A stretch of DNA of 64,000 bases from Hyphomicrobiales bacterium (GTDB lineage Bacteria; Pseudomonadota; Alphaproteobacteria; Rhizobiales; Rhizobiaceae): positions 148,836 through 212,835 of the forward strand of contig UCMS01000004.1 of NCBI GenBank assembly GCA_900473805.1, read 5' to 3'. Positions 25,719 to 34,889 of this stretch are shown piece after piece. A program made the position numbers and the translations under genes. Below the pieces are notes generated by a model, which was given only the letters and a program-made list of their open reading frames with translations, did no database searches and had not been told where the DNA came from. The first letter of the stretch is position 1. Each line of letters begins with the position of its first letter.

Positions 25719-26838
25719 GGGCAATGATTTTTCCGCTGCGGTCGATAATGATCACGTCGGTTTCCACCGGCGCCTCGCGCAAGACCGAGAGCGCGGTCTG
25801 GCGCGCGCCTTTCGCGATCTCCGATGCCACGTCGATGCCAAGTTCATTCATAATCCCAAGGACTTCCATCGCCGTGTTCGCGTTTTGAATCCGCTCGCGG
25901 TCAGGTTGAGTCAGGTTTTTGGCGCAAGGCAATGATAGAAAATGAAGATTGTCGACCTGGCTGCGCCCCGAGTGGAGGTCGAGCGCCCCTTGGGCGAGTT
26001 TTGCCATCTTCGCAAATCCGCCGGCAATCGTCAGTCTCGGCACCGGATGGGCGCGTAGATATTTGAGCAGGCCGCCGGCAAAGTCGCCCATGTCCAGCAA
26101 GGCCCCGTCCGGCAGCCCGTGGAAGGATTGCGCCGCTTTCTCCGACGTCGAGCCGGTGGCTCCCAGCACGTGGGTCAGGCCCTCCGCACGGGCGACGTCG
26201 ATGCCGCGATGAATGGAGTGAATCCAGGCGGCGCAGGAGAACGGATGCACGACACCCGTCGTGCCCAGAATGGATATGCCGCCGAGAATACCGAGGCGCG
26301 GATTCCAGGTGTCCCTGGCAAGGACCTCTCCGCCGGGAACCGAGATGGTGATCTCGACATCCGGCGATACGCCATGCTTGTCGGACAGGGCTTCTATTTC
26401 TGCCGTCATCATGGCGCGCGGTACCGGATTGATCGCGGCCTCTCCGACGCCGATCGGCAGACCGGCCTTGGTCACGGTGCCGACGCCGTCGCCCGCCACA
26501 AAGCGGATGCCGCTTCCGGGGGCGAGGCGCCGCACCGTCGCGACTACCGTTGCGCCATGGGTCACATCCGGATCATCACCGGCATCCTTGACGATGCCGG
26601 CATAGCACGCACCATCCTCGACACCTTCGGTGGCCAGGGCGAAAGCAGGTGTCTCACCCCGAGGGAGCGTGATCGTTACCGGGTCGGGAAAGTCGCCGGT
26701 CAGCAAGGCCGTGTAAGCAGCCTTTGTGGCCGCCGTGGCGCAGGCGCCGGTCGTCCAGCCGGTGCGCAGAGCGGTGCTGTCGGGCTTCTCCACCCGCTTG
26801 CCTTCCGGTCGTTTCCGCTGGTCGTCCGCTTTGCTCAT
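25708..26838 (-). CDS. cbiD: CbiD-type precorrin/cobalt-precorrin-5B C1-methyltransferase
   Basis: 376 residues of CbiD. It has the RTGWTTGACATAATKAA opening with the conserved Thr/Cys residues, GDGVGTVTKAGLPIGVGEAAINPVPR, GILGGISILGTTGVVHPFS and the TIAGGFAKMAKLAQG region. CbiD methylates C1 and helps release the two-carbon fragment in the anaerobic route. In aerobic-route organisms that step is done by CobF, so use of a CbiD homologue here is noteworthy. The ATG at 26838 starts MSKADDQRKR. It lies 107 bases from divergent cobA. Confidence 0.93.
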   Translation of the reverse strand: MSKADDQRKRPEGKRVEKPDSTALRTGWTTGACATAATKAAYTALLTGDFPDPVTITLPRGETPAFALATEGVEDGACYAGIVKDAGDDPDVTHGATVVATVRRLAPGSGIRFVAGDGVGTVTKAGLPIGVGEAAINPVPRAMMTAEIEALSDKHGVSPDVEITISVPGGEVLARDTWNPRLGILGGISILGTTGVVHPFSCAAWIHSIHRGIDVARAEGLTHVLGATGSTSEKAAQSFHGLPDGALLDMGDFAGGLLKYLRAHPVPRLTIAGGFAKMAKLAQGALDLHSGRSQVDNLHFLSLPCAKNLTQPDRERIQNANTAMEVLGIMNELGIDVASEIAKGARQTALSVLREAPVETDVIIIDRSGKIIAHAT

Positions 26839-26945
26839 GGGCCGTTTATAGGCGAGCGTCCTGCGACGGGAAAGGTATGTATCATCGCGGGGCGGCGGAA
26901 AGCCGACTTGTCGGAATTGCAATTTGCAGGCCCGGAGCCTAGACC

Positions 26946-27803
26946 ATGAGTATGAGTGACACGACGCGTCTAACCCTGCCCATGCACCTGCCGGCGATCG
27001 AGCCAGGCCATGTATGGCTTGCGGGTGCGGGACCGGGTGATCCGGGGCTTCTGACCCTGCTCGCCGCCCAGGGGCTCGCCCAGGCCGATGTCATCGTTCA
27101 CGACGCGCTGGTCAATGAGGATTGCCTGAAACTGGCGCGCACCGGGGCGATTCTCGAATATGCAGGCAAGCGCGGCGGCAAGCCCTCTGCGAAACAGCGC
27201 GATATTTCCCTGCGCCTCGTCGAACTCGCCAAGGCCGGGCATCGGGTGCTGCGCCTGAAGGGGGGCGATCCTTTCGTCTTCGGGCGTGGTGGCGAGGAAG
27301 CCCTGACGTTGGTCGAGCATGGCGTACCGTTCCGTATCGTGCCCGGCATCACCGCAGGAATTGGCGGGCTCGCCTATGCCGGGATTCCGGTCACCCATCG
27401 CGAGGTCAACCACGCGGTCACGTTTCTGACCGGCCATGATTCGTCCGGTGTGGTGCCGGATCGCATCGACTGGGCGGCGATCGGACGCGGTTCGCCCGTC
27501 ATCGTCATGTACATGGCGATGAAGCATATCGGGCAGATCGCCGCCAACCTGATGGCCGCAGGGCGTGGCCCTGACGAGCCTGTGGCCTTCGTCTGCAATG
27601 CCGCAACGCCGGAACAGTCGGTGCTCGAGACGACGCTTGGTCGCGCTGAAGCGGATATGACAGCCGCCGGCATAGAGCCGCCGGCCATTGTCGTGATCGG
27701 GGAAGTCGTGCGGTTGCGCCCCTCGCTCGACTGGCTGGGAGCACTGTCCGGCCGAAAGTTGCAGTCAGACCCCTTTGCCGTGGGGCAGAAAGACACGGCA
27801 TGA
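26946..27803 (+). CDS. cobA: Uroporphyrinogen-III C-methyltransferase
   Basis: 285 residues. It is the SAM-dependent methylase that converts uroporphyrinogen III to precorrin-2, the first committed corrin (and siroheme) step. The two family signatures are clear: VWLAGAGPGDPGLLTL and VLRLKGGDPFVFGRGGEE; IVPGITAG and GIPVTHREV complete the SAM site. GGAG precedes the ATG. Its stop overlaps cobB by four bases (ATGA), starting a coupled four-gene plus-strand run. Confidence 0.96.
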   Translation: MSMSDTTRLTLPMHLPAIEPGHVWLAGAGPGDPGLLTLLAAQGLAQADVIVHDALVNEDCLKLARTGAILEYAGKRGGKPSAKQRDISLRLVELAKAGHRVLRLKGGDPFVFGRGGEEALTLVEHGVPFRIVPGITAGIGGLAYAGIPVTHREVNHAVTFLTGHDSSGVVPDRIDWAAIGRGSPVIVMYMAMKHIGQIAANLMAAGRGPDEPVAFVCNAATPEQSVLETTLGRAEADMTAAGIEPPAIVVIGEVVRLRPSLDWLGALSGRKLQSDPFAVGQKDTA

Positions 27804-29104
27804 GCGGGCTTCTGATCGCTGCTCCGTCCTCCGGTTCCGGCAAGACGGTGGTGACACTCGGCCTGATGCGGGCGTTGAAGCGCCGCGATATCACGGTTTC
27901 ACCGGGCAAAGCCGGACCCGATTACATCGATCCAGCCTTCCATGCCGCCGCATGCGGGCGGCCTTGCTTCAGTTTCGACCCCTGGGCCATGCGCTCGCTT
28001 TTGCTGCACGACCTCGCGGATCGATCCTCGCGGGAGGGCATTCTGATCATTGAAGCGATGATGGGTCTGTTCGACGGAGCTGCTGACGGAACCGGAAGTG
28101 CCGCCGATCTCGCCGCGCTGCTGTCGCTGCCCGTCGTGCTTGTGATCGATTGCGGCCGGATGTCACAGTCGGTTGCGGCGATCGCCTCGGGATTTGCCCG
28201 GTTTCGCCCGGGCGTGCATGTGGCGGGCGTCATTCTCAACAAGGTCGGGAGCGCGCGCCACGAGGCGATGCTGCGCGATGCGCTTGTTGAGACAGGTCTG
28301 CCGGTGCTCGGCGTGTTGCGATCGAACGCCGCGCTTGTATTGCCAGAGCGGCATCTTGGTCTCGTGCAGGCCGATGAACATGCCGGTCTTGAAGCCTTTA
28401 TCGAAGCGGCCGCCGAGGCCGTCGAGACGGGGTGCGACATGACGGCCTTGCTGGCCATCGCTGCCGCGTCTTCGGTCGGTACGGCAGCCGCAAACTCCCA
28501 ATCCATACCGCCGCTCGCCCGGCACATTGCCATAGCACGCGACATCGCCTTTGCCTTCTCGTATCCCCATCTGATCGACGGATGGCGCCGCCAGGGCGCG
28601 GAGATTTCCTTCTTCTCACCGCTTGCAGATGAGGCGCCCTCGTCGGACGCAGGCGCTGTCTATCTGCCCGGGGGGTATCCTGAGCTGCATGCCGGCCGCA
28701 TCGCAGCTGCGGAGACGTTTAAGGCCGGTATGGCAGCCGCTGCCGCGCGCGGAGCGTTGGTCTATGGCGAATGCGGCGGCTACATGGTGCTGGGGGAGGG
28801 GCTTGTCGACGCCGGAGGCGAGCAGCATGCAATGTTAGGTCTGCTGCCCGTCGTCACGACGTTTGCGGTCCGCACGCGCCACCTCGGCTACCGGCGGGTC
28901 CGTTCGCTCGCGTCGGATCTTTTTGCCGGCAGCTTTTCGGCGCACGAGTTCCATTATTCGTCGGTGGTCTCGGAAGGTGCCGCTGAGCGTTTGTTCGAAG
29001 CGCAGGATGCTCTCGGGCAATCCTTGGGTCATGTTGGACTGCGCCGGGGTGCCACCAGCGGGTCGTATATTCATCTGATCGACTGCATCGGAGAGGGGGC
29101 ATGA
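27800..29104 (+). CDS. cobB: Cobyrinate a,c-diamide synthase
   Basis: 434 residues. The enzyme amidates the a and c carboxylates of the corrin ring with glutamine and ATP. The N-terminal ATPase domain has APSSGSGKTVVTLGLMRAL (P-loop) and KAGPDYIDPAFH. The C-terminal class-I glutamine amidotransferase domain has YLPGGYPELHA and VYGECGGYMVLGE, whose Cys is the nucleophile. It overlaps cobA and cobC by ATGA at both ends. Confidence 0.96.
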   Translation: MSGLLIAAPSSGSGKTVVTLGLMRALKRRDITVSPGKAGPDYIDPAFHAAACGRPCFSFDPWAMRSLLLHDLADRSSREGILIIEAMMGLFDGAADGTGSAADLAALLSLPVVLVIDCGRMSQSVAAIASGFARFRPGVHVAGVILNKVGSARHEAMLRDALVETGLPVLGVLRSNAALVLPERHLGLVQADEHAGLEAFIEAAAEAVETGCDMTALLAIAAASSVGTAAANSQSIPPLARHIAIARDIAFAFSYPHLIDGWRRQGAEISFFSPLADEAPSSDAGAVYLPGGYPELHAGRIAAAETFKAGMAAAAARGALVYGECGGYMVLGEGLVDAGGEQHAMLGLLPVVTTFAVRTRHLGYRRVRSLASDLFAGSFSAHEFHYSSVVSEGAAERLFEAQDALGQSLGHVGLRRGATSGSYIHLIDCIGEGA

Positions 29105-30105
29105 GCGCGCCGATCCAGCATGGCGGTGGACTTGCGGCCGCGGCGGAGATCTACGGCGGGGCGATCGAGGACTGGCTGGACCTCTCCACGGGGATCAATC
29201 CATGCCCGCCGCTGCTGCCTGCGATTTCGCCGCGGGCCTTCCACCGGTTGCCCGACCGGGAGTTGGAGCAGTCCGCCCGGATAGCCGCCCAGCGCTATTA
29301 TCGATCAGCGCTAAGGCTGCCTTTGCCGGTTCCCGGCACGCAGTCGGTCATTCAGCTCCTACCGCGCCTTGTCAGACCCGATGCACGGGTCGCCATCGTC
29401 TGGCCGACCTATGGGGAATATGCGCGCGTCTTCGAGCAGGCCGGCTTCTGCGTCGATCGTATCGACAATCTTGAGGCCGTTACGCCCGCGCATGGTCTGG
29501 TCGTGGTGGTCAATCCCAACAATCCAAATGGCCGCGCCCATTCGCCGACACGTCTTGCTGAGCTCGCAGACGATCTTGCAGTTCACGGCGGCTATCTCGT
29601 CGTTGACGAAGCCTTCGGGGATGTGTTGCCAGAGCTGAGCGTGGCGGCGGCAAGTCATCCCAACGTGGTTGTCTTTCGGTCCTTCGGGAAGTTCTTTGGT
29701 CTGGCTGGAATCCGGCTCGGATTCGTCATTGCCGAGGATGGTGTCGTTGCGCGGTTCGCAGACTGGCTGGGTCCATGGGCCGTGTCCGGTCCGGCGCTGG
29801 AATTGGCGCGCCATTTTCTGGCCGTCGATGTCGCGGCGATCCAGACCACCATTGCGCAGCGGTGCTCCGCTCTCCACCGGGTGCTCCGTGGCGCCGGCCT
29901 GGTGATTGGCGGACATGCCGGTCTTCTCACGCTGGTCGAGGATGCGCGGGCAGGGGATCTGCATGCACATCTCTGCCGGAACCACATCCTGACCCGGAAA
30001 TTCGATTATCGCAGCGACTGGCTGCGCTTTGGACTGCCTGCTGATTCCCACGGGGATCAACGGCTGGCGGATGCGCTCGCAACCTGGTCCAGGGGCAACG
30101 CATGA
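29101..30105 (+). CDS. cobC: L-threonine-phosphate decarboxylase / CobC aminotransferase-fold protein
   Basis: 334 residues of the PLP-dependent class I/II aminotransferase fold, CobC/CobD-decarboxylase subgroup. It makes the aminopropanol arm of cobalamin. The opening HGGGLAAAAEIYGGAIEDWLDLSTGINP is typical. VVVNPNNPNGR binds PLP, VVDEAFGD has the PLP Asp, and RSFGKFFGLAGIRLGF holds the Schiff-base Lys. Overlaps cobB and cobD by four bases each. Confidence 0.93.
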   Translation: MSAPIQHGGGLAAAAEIYGGAIEDWLDLSTGINPCPPLLPAISPRAFHRLPDRELEQSARIAAQRYYRSALRLPLPVPGTQSVIQLLPRLVRPDARVAIVWPTYGEYARVFEQAGFCVDRIDNLEAVTPAHGLVVVVNPNNPNGRAHSPTRLAELADDLAVHGGYLVVDEAFGDVLPELSVAAASHPNVVVFRSFGKFFGLAGIRLGFVIAEDGVVARFADWLGPWAVSGPALELARHFLAVDVAAIQTTIAQRCSALHRVLRGAGLVIGGHAGLLTLVEDARAGDLHAHLCRNHILTRKFDYRSDWLRFGLPADSHGDQRLADALATWSRGNA

Positions 30106-31076
30106 TCCATCTCGTGCTTCTCTTTGTTGCGGTGATCCTTGACCGCCTCGTGGGCGATCCGCCCTGGCTTTGGCAACGCCTGCCACATCCCGTGGTGATC
30201 TTCGGCAAGGGGATCGACCTGTTCGAACGGCGACTGAACCGGCCGAGCTTTACCGCCATGGGCCGCCGTGTGAATGGCGTCGCCGCAATCGTCGCGCTTC
30301 TTGCTCTTGCGGCCCTGGTCGGGGGTGGTTTGTCTCGGCTTGCTGACGCGCTCGGTTACTTCGGTCTTGCGTGCGAGATCGTCGTCGTGGCTGTCTTCCT
30401 CGCGCAAAAGAGCCTCGCCGATCACGTCCTGGCCGTCGCTGAGGGCTTGCAGAAGGATGGACTTACAGGCGGACGGCGGGCTGTTGCGATGATCGTCGGC
30501 CGCGATCCCAACACGCTCGACAGTTCGGGCGTCTGCAGGGCCGCCATCGAAAGCCTGTCGGAGAACTTTGCTGACGGGGTGGTGGCGCCGGTCTTCTGGT
30601 ATGCGGTCGCCGGACTGCCCGGACTGCTCGCCTACAAGATGCTCAACACGGCTGATTCGATGGTCGGTCACAAGAACGAGCGATACCGCGATTATGGCTG
30701 GGCCTCCGCGAGGCTCGACGATCTCGCGAACTGGCCGGCGGCAAGGCTCTCTGCAGGTCTCATTGCTCTTGCGGCCAGTCTCAGGCTCGGCGCTGCTGCC
30801 GGGCGCCGCGCCCTGTCGACTGCGCTGCGCGACAGCGGACTGCACCGCTCGCCCAATTCCGGCTGGCCCGAATCGGCCATGGCTGGCGCGCTCGACCTCC
30901 AGCTCGCCGGTCCGCGCGTGTATGGTGGTGTGCGCGTGAGCGAACCCATGATGCATGCGAGCGGACGAGATCAGGCAAAGCTTAACGACATCCATGCCGG
31001 GGTTGGCGTTTTCTATAGTGCCTGCAGCCTGATGGCGGCATTGGTCGGGATTTTAGCTCTCGTTTCCTCCATCTAA
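30102..31076 (+). CDS. cobD: Adenosylcobinamide-phosphate synthase
   Basis: 324 residues, a CobD/CbiB integral membrane protein that attaches the aminopropanol arm to adenosylcobyric acid. It has family motifs DRLVGDPPWLWQRLPHPVVIFG near the start, GRDPNTLDSSGVCRAAIESLSENFADG, NTADSMVGHKNERYRDYGWASARLDD, and five or six hydrophobic segments. It closes the coupled cobA-B-C-D unit. No cobalamin riboswitch could be recognised in the short cobA-cbiD intergenic region. Confidence 0.95.
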   Translation: MIHLVLLFVAVILDRLVGDPPWLWQRLPHPVVIFGKGIDLFERRLNRPSFTAMGRRVNGVAAIVALLALAALVGGGLSRLADALGYFGLACEIVVVAVFLAQKSLADHVLAVAEGLQKDGLTGGRRAVAMIVGRDPNTLDSSGVCRAAIESLSENFADGVVAPVFWYAVAGLPGLLAYKMLNTADSMVGHKNERYRDYGWASARLDDLANWPAARLSAGLIALAASLRLGAAAGRRALSTALRDSGLHRSPNSGWPESAMAGALDLQLAGPRVYGGVRVSEPMMHASGRDQAKLNDIHAGVGVFYSACSLMAALVGILALVSSI

Positions 31077-31196
31077 CGATTTCCGTTCAGGATGAAGCTG
31101 GCGACCCTTTTTGGGCGCAGGTCGATGCCGGATTCCCTTTTCTCGGCGGGCATCTACAGTGTCATGTTGCAAGGGGTGTACATGTGGGGGGATAAC

Positions 31197-31622
31197 ATGC
31201 GTGCAACCGTGGCCGTGGCAGTATTGATCGTCTTGGCCTCACTGCCTTCACGGGCGGAGGCGAATTCGCTTGTTGCCCGCGTCAGCCTGTCGGCACAGAC
31301 CATGACAGTCAGCGAGAACGGGATTACGCGCTATCGCTGGAAGGTGTCGACCGGGCGTCCGGGCCATGCGACGCCAACCGGATCATGGCGGGCGAAATGG
31401 GCGTCACGCCATCACCGCTCCCGGAAATATGACAATGCGCCCATGCCGTATGCGATCTTTTTCAACGGTGGTTATGCCGTGCACGCCACCTATGATCTCA
31501 AGCATCTCGGACGACCAGCGTCCCATGGCTGCGTAAGGCTGCATCCGGACAATGCGGCGCAATTCTTCGCGCTCGCCCGGCAGATCGGGCTGGGCAACAC
31601 CCGAATCCTGATTTCGCATTGA
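31197..31622 (+). CDS. Small L,D-transpeptidase (YkuD domain)
   Basis: 141 residues. A signal peptide (about 1-22, MRATVAVAVLIVLASLPSRAEA) is followed by a minimal YkuD catalytic domain. The active-site motif is HLGRPASHGCVRL with the nucleophilic Cys, and the upstream His is in GYAVHATYD. It likely makes 3-3 cross-links or attaches proteins to murein in the periplasm. The ATG at 31197 follows GGGGGGA; in-frame ATGs at 31182 and further up are less suited. Convergent with fnrN, 14 bases apart. Confidence 0.87.
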   Translation: MRATVAVAVLIVLASLPSRAEANSLVARVSLSAQTMTVSENGITRYRWKVSTGRPGHATPTGSWRAKWASRHHRSRKYDNAPMPYAIFFNGGYAVHATYDLKHLGRPASHGCVRLHPDNAAQFFALARQIGLGNTRILISH

Positions 31623-31636
31623 AAGCGGTTGCCGCC

Positions 31637-32362
31637 TCAGTCGATGCCGGCTGCATCGCGCAGACGATCGATCTTCGGAACGATCACGTGGCGGTTGTTC
31701 TCAATGATGATGATGCCGTCCTTGCGGAGCTTGGTCATCTGACGGCTGACGGTCTCGATCGTGAGGCCGAGAAAATCGGCAATGTCCGCGCGGGACAGCG
31801 GCAGATCGAAGGTCTGCGTCTTGCCGCTCTCGGGGTCGATATGGGTTGCGATCAGGTAGAGGAAGCTTGCGACCTTCTCCTGGGCGGTTTTCCGACCCAG
31901 CGTGAGCATCCAGTCGCGAGCCTCGTCGAGTTCCTTCAGCGACTGGCTGTGTAGCTTGCGCTCCATGTCCGGCACTTCGCCGACCATGCGGTCAATGACA
32001 TTGCGCGGGAAGGTGCAGATTTCGGTGTCGGTCGCGGCTTCGGCCGTGATCGTGCTCTCGCCGAGAAAGGGGCGGCCGAGGAAATCGGGGGCGAATTGCA
32101 GGCCGACGATCTGCTGGCGGCCGTCCGCCATCATCTTCGACAGCTTGATCACGCCCTTCAGAATGTTGCTGTAGCTGCCGACGGTCTCGCCCTGACCGAT
32201 CACCTCGTTGCCCGAATCGATGCGTCGACGCATGGAGTGACGGTTGAGCTCGACCAGCTGGCCCGCCGTCAGAACGGAACACAAGCCGCCATGTCTTGCC
32301 TCGCACGAGCGACAAACGGCCGGTGCTTCGCATTCCGGCTGGTGCTTGGTATGAGTGTCCAT
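31637..32362 (-). CDS. fnrN: FNR-type oxygen-sensing transcription factor FnrN
   Basis: 241 residues of the Crp/Fnr family with a cysteine cluster for an oxygen-labile 4Fe-4S: Cys17, Cys20 and Cys28 near the N-terminus plus a central Cys116 (TEICTF). The cyclic-nucleotide-like beta roll is followed by an HTH containing TIETVSRQ, whose Glu-x-x-Ser-Arg reads TTGAT half sites. It should activate hemN and the fixNOQP and fixGHIS operons when oxygen falls. The ATG at 32362 (MDTHTKHQ) is my choice; an ATG at 32389 would add nine residues. An FNR box lies 112 bases upstream, allowing autoregulation. Confidence 0.93.
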   Translation of the reverse strand: MDTHTKHQPECEAPAVCRSCEARHGGLCSVLTAGQLVELNRHSMRRRIDSGNEVIGQGETVGSYSNILKGVIKLSKMMADGRQQIVGLQFAPDFLGRPFLGESTITAEAATDTEICTFPRNVIDRMVGEVPDMERKLHSQSLKELDEARDWMLTLGRKTAQEKVASFLYLIATHIDPESGKTQTFDLPLSRADIADFLGLTIETVSRQMTKLRKDGIIIIENNRHVIVPKIDRLRDAAGID

Positions 32363-32473
32363 AGTCTGCCGCCCCGTCAGGCCGGCCATTGCGCATCAGC
32401 GCCGATTCCGACCTCTATGGCCTTTTCGGCCTCTGAGTTTCCGTGAACTCTATTTGAGAAATGTATCAGCAAA

Positions 32474-32487
32474 TTGATCGAAGTCAA
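32474..32487. promoter_or_regulatory. FNR/FixK box between fnrN and hemN
   Basis: TTGATCGAAGTCAA differs from the consensus TTGAT-N4-ATCAA at one base. The centre lies about 72 bases before the hemN start and 118 bases before fnrN, so it could activate hemN from a -41.5 position and control fnrN. Function is inferred from pattern and context. Confidence 0.75.
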
Positions 32488-32552
32488 AGGCTGCGTTGTC
32501 GCAGATCGCTATCTTTGGTCGCAGATCGAGATCGTTTGGGACATCCGTCATC

Positions 32553-33902
32553 ATGCAGAATTCACTCCTCTCCCGCTATTCCGGAGCCGTGCCGCGCTAC
32601 ACGAGTTATCCCACGGCGCCGCATTTCCATGAGGGCGTCAATACAGAGGTTTATGCGGGATGGCTGCGGTCGATCAGCAGTGGACAACGGATCTCTCTTT
32701 ACCTGCACATCCCCTATTGTGACCGCCTCTGCTGGTTCTGTGCCTGCCATACAAAGCATACATTGAAATATGAGCCTATTTCGATCTATCTGGAATCGTT
32801 GAAAAAAGAAATTGCTGCCGTCGGCGACCTGGTGTCGCGGGGGGCAAAGGTGACGGCAGTGCATTTCGGCGGCGGTTCGCCGACAATGCTGCGCCCGGAT
32901 GATCTGATCGGCTTGATGGCTTCGCTCCGTGAAGCCTTTCATTTCGCCGATGAAGTTGAAATCAGCGTCGAAATGGACCCGAATGATCTCGACGAGCCGC
33001 GCTACGATGCGCTTGCGGCGATCGGCATGACCCGGGCAAGCCTCGGCGTTCAGGATTTCCACCCAGACGTGCAGCGTGCGATCAACCGGATCCAGACCTT
33101 CGATCACACGAAATCGGTGGTCGACGCCGTCAGGGCGCGTGGCGTGCATTCGGTCAATTGCGACATGCTGTATGGCCTGCCGCACCAGACCGAGGAGACG
33201 CTCGCGGAGACCGTGCGCGACATTCTCTCTCTGGCGCCGGACCGTATCGCTCTCTTCGGCTATGCCCATGTGCCGTGGATGAAGAAGCATCAGACGATGA
33301 TCAAGGAAGAGGTGCTGCCGGGGGTCGAGGAGCGTTTCGTCCAGATGAACCTCGCGGCGCGCATGCTCATGGACGCCGGTTACGAAGCCATCGGTATCGA
33401 CCATTTCGCGCTCCCGACCGACAGCATGGCGATCGCCCAGCGGGAGGGGCGGTTGCGGCGGAACTTCCAGGGCTACACTGTCGATGCTGCCGAGGCTTTG
33501 ATCGGCCTCGGTGCCTCATCGATCGGGCAGTTGCCGCAGGGTTATGTCCAGAATATGCCGGCGACGGGTGAGTACCAGCGCATGGCCGACAATGGCGGCC
33601 TTGCCGCCGTGCGGGGCGTTGCCGTCACGGACGACGATCGGATGCGGCGCCGGGTGATCGAGGAGATCATGTGCCGTTTCGAATTGTCGTTTGTCGGCCT
33701 GCGCGCCGAATTCGGCCCGGCCGTTGACGCGATCGTTTCCGAAGCCCGGATCTTTGCGCAGTCGAACCAGGACGACATCTGTCGTCTGGATGGTGATCGT
33801 TTCGTCATCACCGACATCGGTCGGCCTTTCGCCAGGACCATCGCTGCCGTCTTCGACAGCTATCTGTCGAACGGCAAGGGGCGCCATTCGATTGCTGTTT
33901 AG
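32553..33902 (+). CDS. hemN: Oxygen-independent coproporphyrinogen III oxidase
   Basis: 449 residues of the radical-SAM HemN family. It decarboxylates coproporphyrinogen III when oxygen is scarce, supplying heme for the cbb3 oxidase. The cluster motif is LHIPYCDRLCWFCACH (Cys56, Cys60, Cys63, CxxxCxxC), with the extra Cys after it typical of true HemN. The RYTSYPTAPHF N-terminal stretch, also a HemN hallmark rather than HemW, is present. The ATG at 32553 (MQNSLLSRYSG) matches family starts. An FNR-type box lies upstream. Confidence 0.96.
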   Translation: MQNSLLSRYSGAVPRYTSYPTAPHFHEGVNTEVYAGWLRSISSGQRISLYLHIPYCDRLCWFCACHTKHTLKYEPISIYLESLKKEIAAVGDLVSRGAKVTAVHFGGGSPTMLRPDDLIGLMASLREAFHFADEVEISVEMDPNDLDEPRYDALAAIGMTRASLGVQDFHPDVQRAINRIQTFDHTKSVVDAVRARGVHSVNCDMLYGLPHQTEETLAETVRDILSLAPDRIALFGYAHVPWMKKHQTMIKEEVLPGVEERFVQMNLAARMLMDAGYEAIGIDHFALPTDSMAIAQREGRLRRNFQGYTVDAAEALIGLGASSIGQLPQGYVQNMPATGEYQRMADNGGLAAVRGVAVTDDDRMRRRVIEEIMCRFELSFVGLRAEFGPAVDAIVSEARIFAQSNQDDICRLDGDRFVITDIGRPFARTIAAVFDSYLSNGKGRHSIAV

Positions 33903-34007
33903 GCAACACTAACGGCGCAAATTTCGCTGTCGCACAAAAGCACCATTGGCATTTGGCGGTGTTTTCCTTATGTGGAACCCAGAATTTGAGACATATGAGG
34001 TATGGGC

Positions 34008-34286
34008 GTGACCGCTACATTCGACAAAGTTGCCGACATCATTGCTGAGACCAGCGAAATCGACCGCGAGACGATTACGCCGGAAAGCCACACGATTGAT
34101 GACCTCGGCATCGACAGCCTCGACTTCCTCGACATCGTCTTTGCGATCGACAAGGAATTCGGCATCAAGATCCCGCTCGAGCAGTGGACGCAGGAAGTCA
34201 ACGAAGGCAAGGTTTCGACCGAAGAGTACTTCGTCCTGAAGAATCTCTGCGCCAAGATCGACGAACTTCGCGCCGCCAAGGGCTGA
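34008..34286 (+). CDS. acpXL: Acyl carrier protein AcpXL
   Basis: 92 residues. It is the special ACP that carries the 27-hydroxyoctacosanoate (or C30) chain destined for lipid A in rhizobia. The phosphopantetheine Ser is in [12 protein letters not shown] (Ser37), and the extended C-terminus [17 protein letters not shown] separates AcpXL from housekeeping AcpP. I place the start at the GTG 34008, giving [12 protein letters not shown], because GAGG (33997-34000) is seven bases upstream; the ATG at 34002 is only one base from it. First gene of the XL operon. Confidence 0.95.
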
Positions 34287-34313
34287 CCCGTCTCCAAAGG
34301 AGCGGACATCGTC

Positions 34314-34787
34314 ATGCTGCTTGAATATTTCCAGATGATTGACAAGGTCGAGAGCGTGGATCTCGGCCTTGGTCGTTTGAAGGCCCAGTCGGTCGTGCCG
34401 ATGGAGAGCCCTGTTTTCGAAGGTCATTTTCCCGGCATGCCGCTGGTGCCTGGCGTGCTGCTGATTGAAACCATGGCGCAGGCCTCCGGCATGCTCTTGC
34501 TCGCGGTCAAGGACTTCGAGGCCATGCCTTTCCTGATGTCCGTGGATGGCGCCAAGATGCGCACCTTCGTCGAGCCTGGTGCCGTCCTCGATATCGAGGC
34601 TGAGCTTGAGCACGACGGATCGGGCTTTGCCGTCACCAAGGCGAAGATCGCGAGCGCCGGCAAGAAGGTCTGCGACGCGCAGCTGAAGCTGCGCACCATG
34701 CCTTTCTCCGAAGTGCCGCTCGCTCCGATCGTGCGCAAACGCGCCGAGGAAGTCGGTCTGATGGCCGCGATGGCCGCCCAGGCTTAA
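34314..34787 (+). CDS. fabZXL: 3-hydroxyacyl-ACP dehydratase FabZXL
   Basis: 157-residue hot-dog-fold dehydratase for the very-long-chain fatty acid cycle. The FabZ-type active-site stretch FEGHFPGMPLVPGVLLIETMAQASG holds the catalytic His; the Glu-equivalent lies in LLIETMAQ. It starts 27 bases after acpXL with AAAGGAG in front of the ATG. The C-terminal extension VRKRAEEVGLMAAMAAQA is typical of the XL form. It probably works on AcpXL-bound substrates. Confidence 0.93.
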   Translation: MLLEYFQMIDKVESVDLGLGRLKAQSVVPMESPVFEGHFPGMPLVPGVLLIETMAQASGMLLLAVKDFEAMPFLMSVDGAKMRTFVEPGAVLDIEAELEHDGSGFAVTKAKIASAGKKVCDAQLKLRTMPFSEVPLAPIVRKRAEEVGLMAAMAAQA

Positions 34788-34889
34788 GGCGCATTCGGCC
34801 GCAAGCGCGCAATCTCCTATTGACCTTGGGGCCTTATTCGGGAAAACCCGCATTTTACGCTGGCCAGCCTGCCGGCGAGAGGATTGCAT

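Noticed and set aside
26839..26945. Possible cobalamin riboswitch between cbiD and cobA
   Set aside because: The gap is only 107 bases and lacks a recognisable B12-box; a full riboswitch would not fit.
32454..32469. A second FNR-like site, TTGAG-N6-ATCAG, near the hemN/fnrN box
   Set aside because: The spacer is six bases instead of four and both half sites are imperfect, so it does not fit FNR binding.
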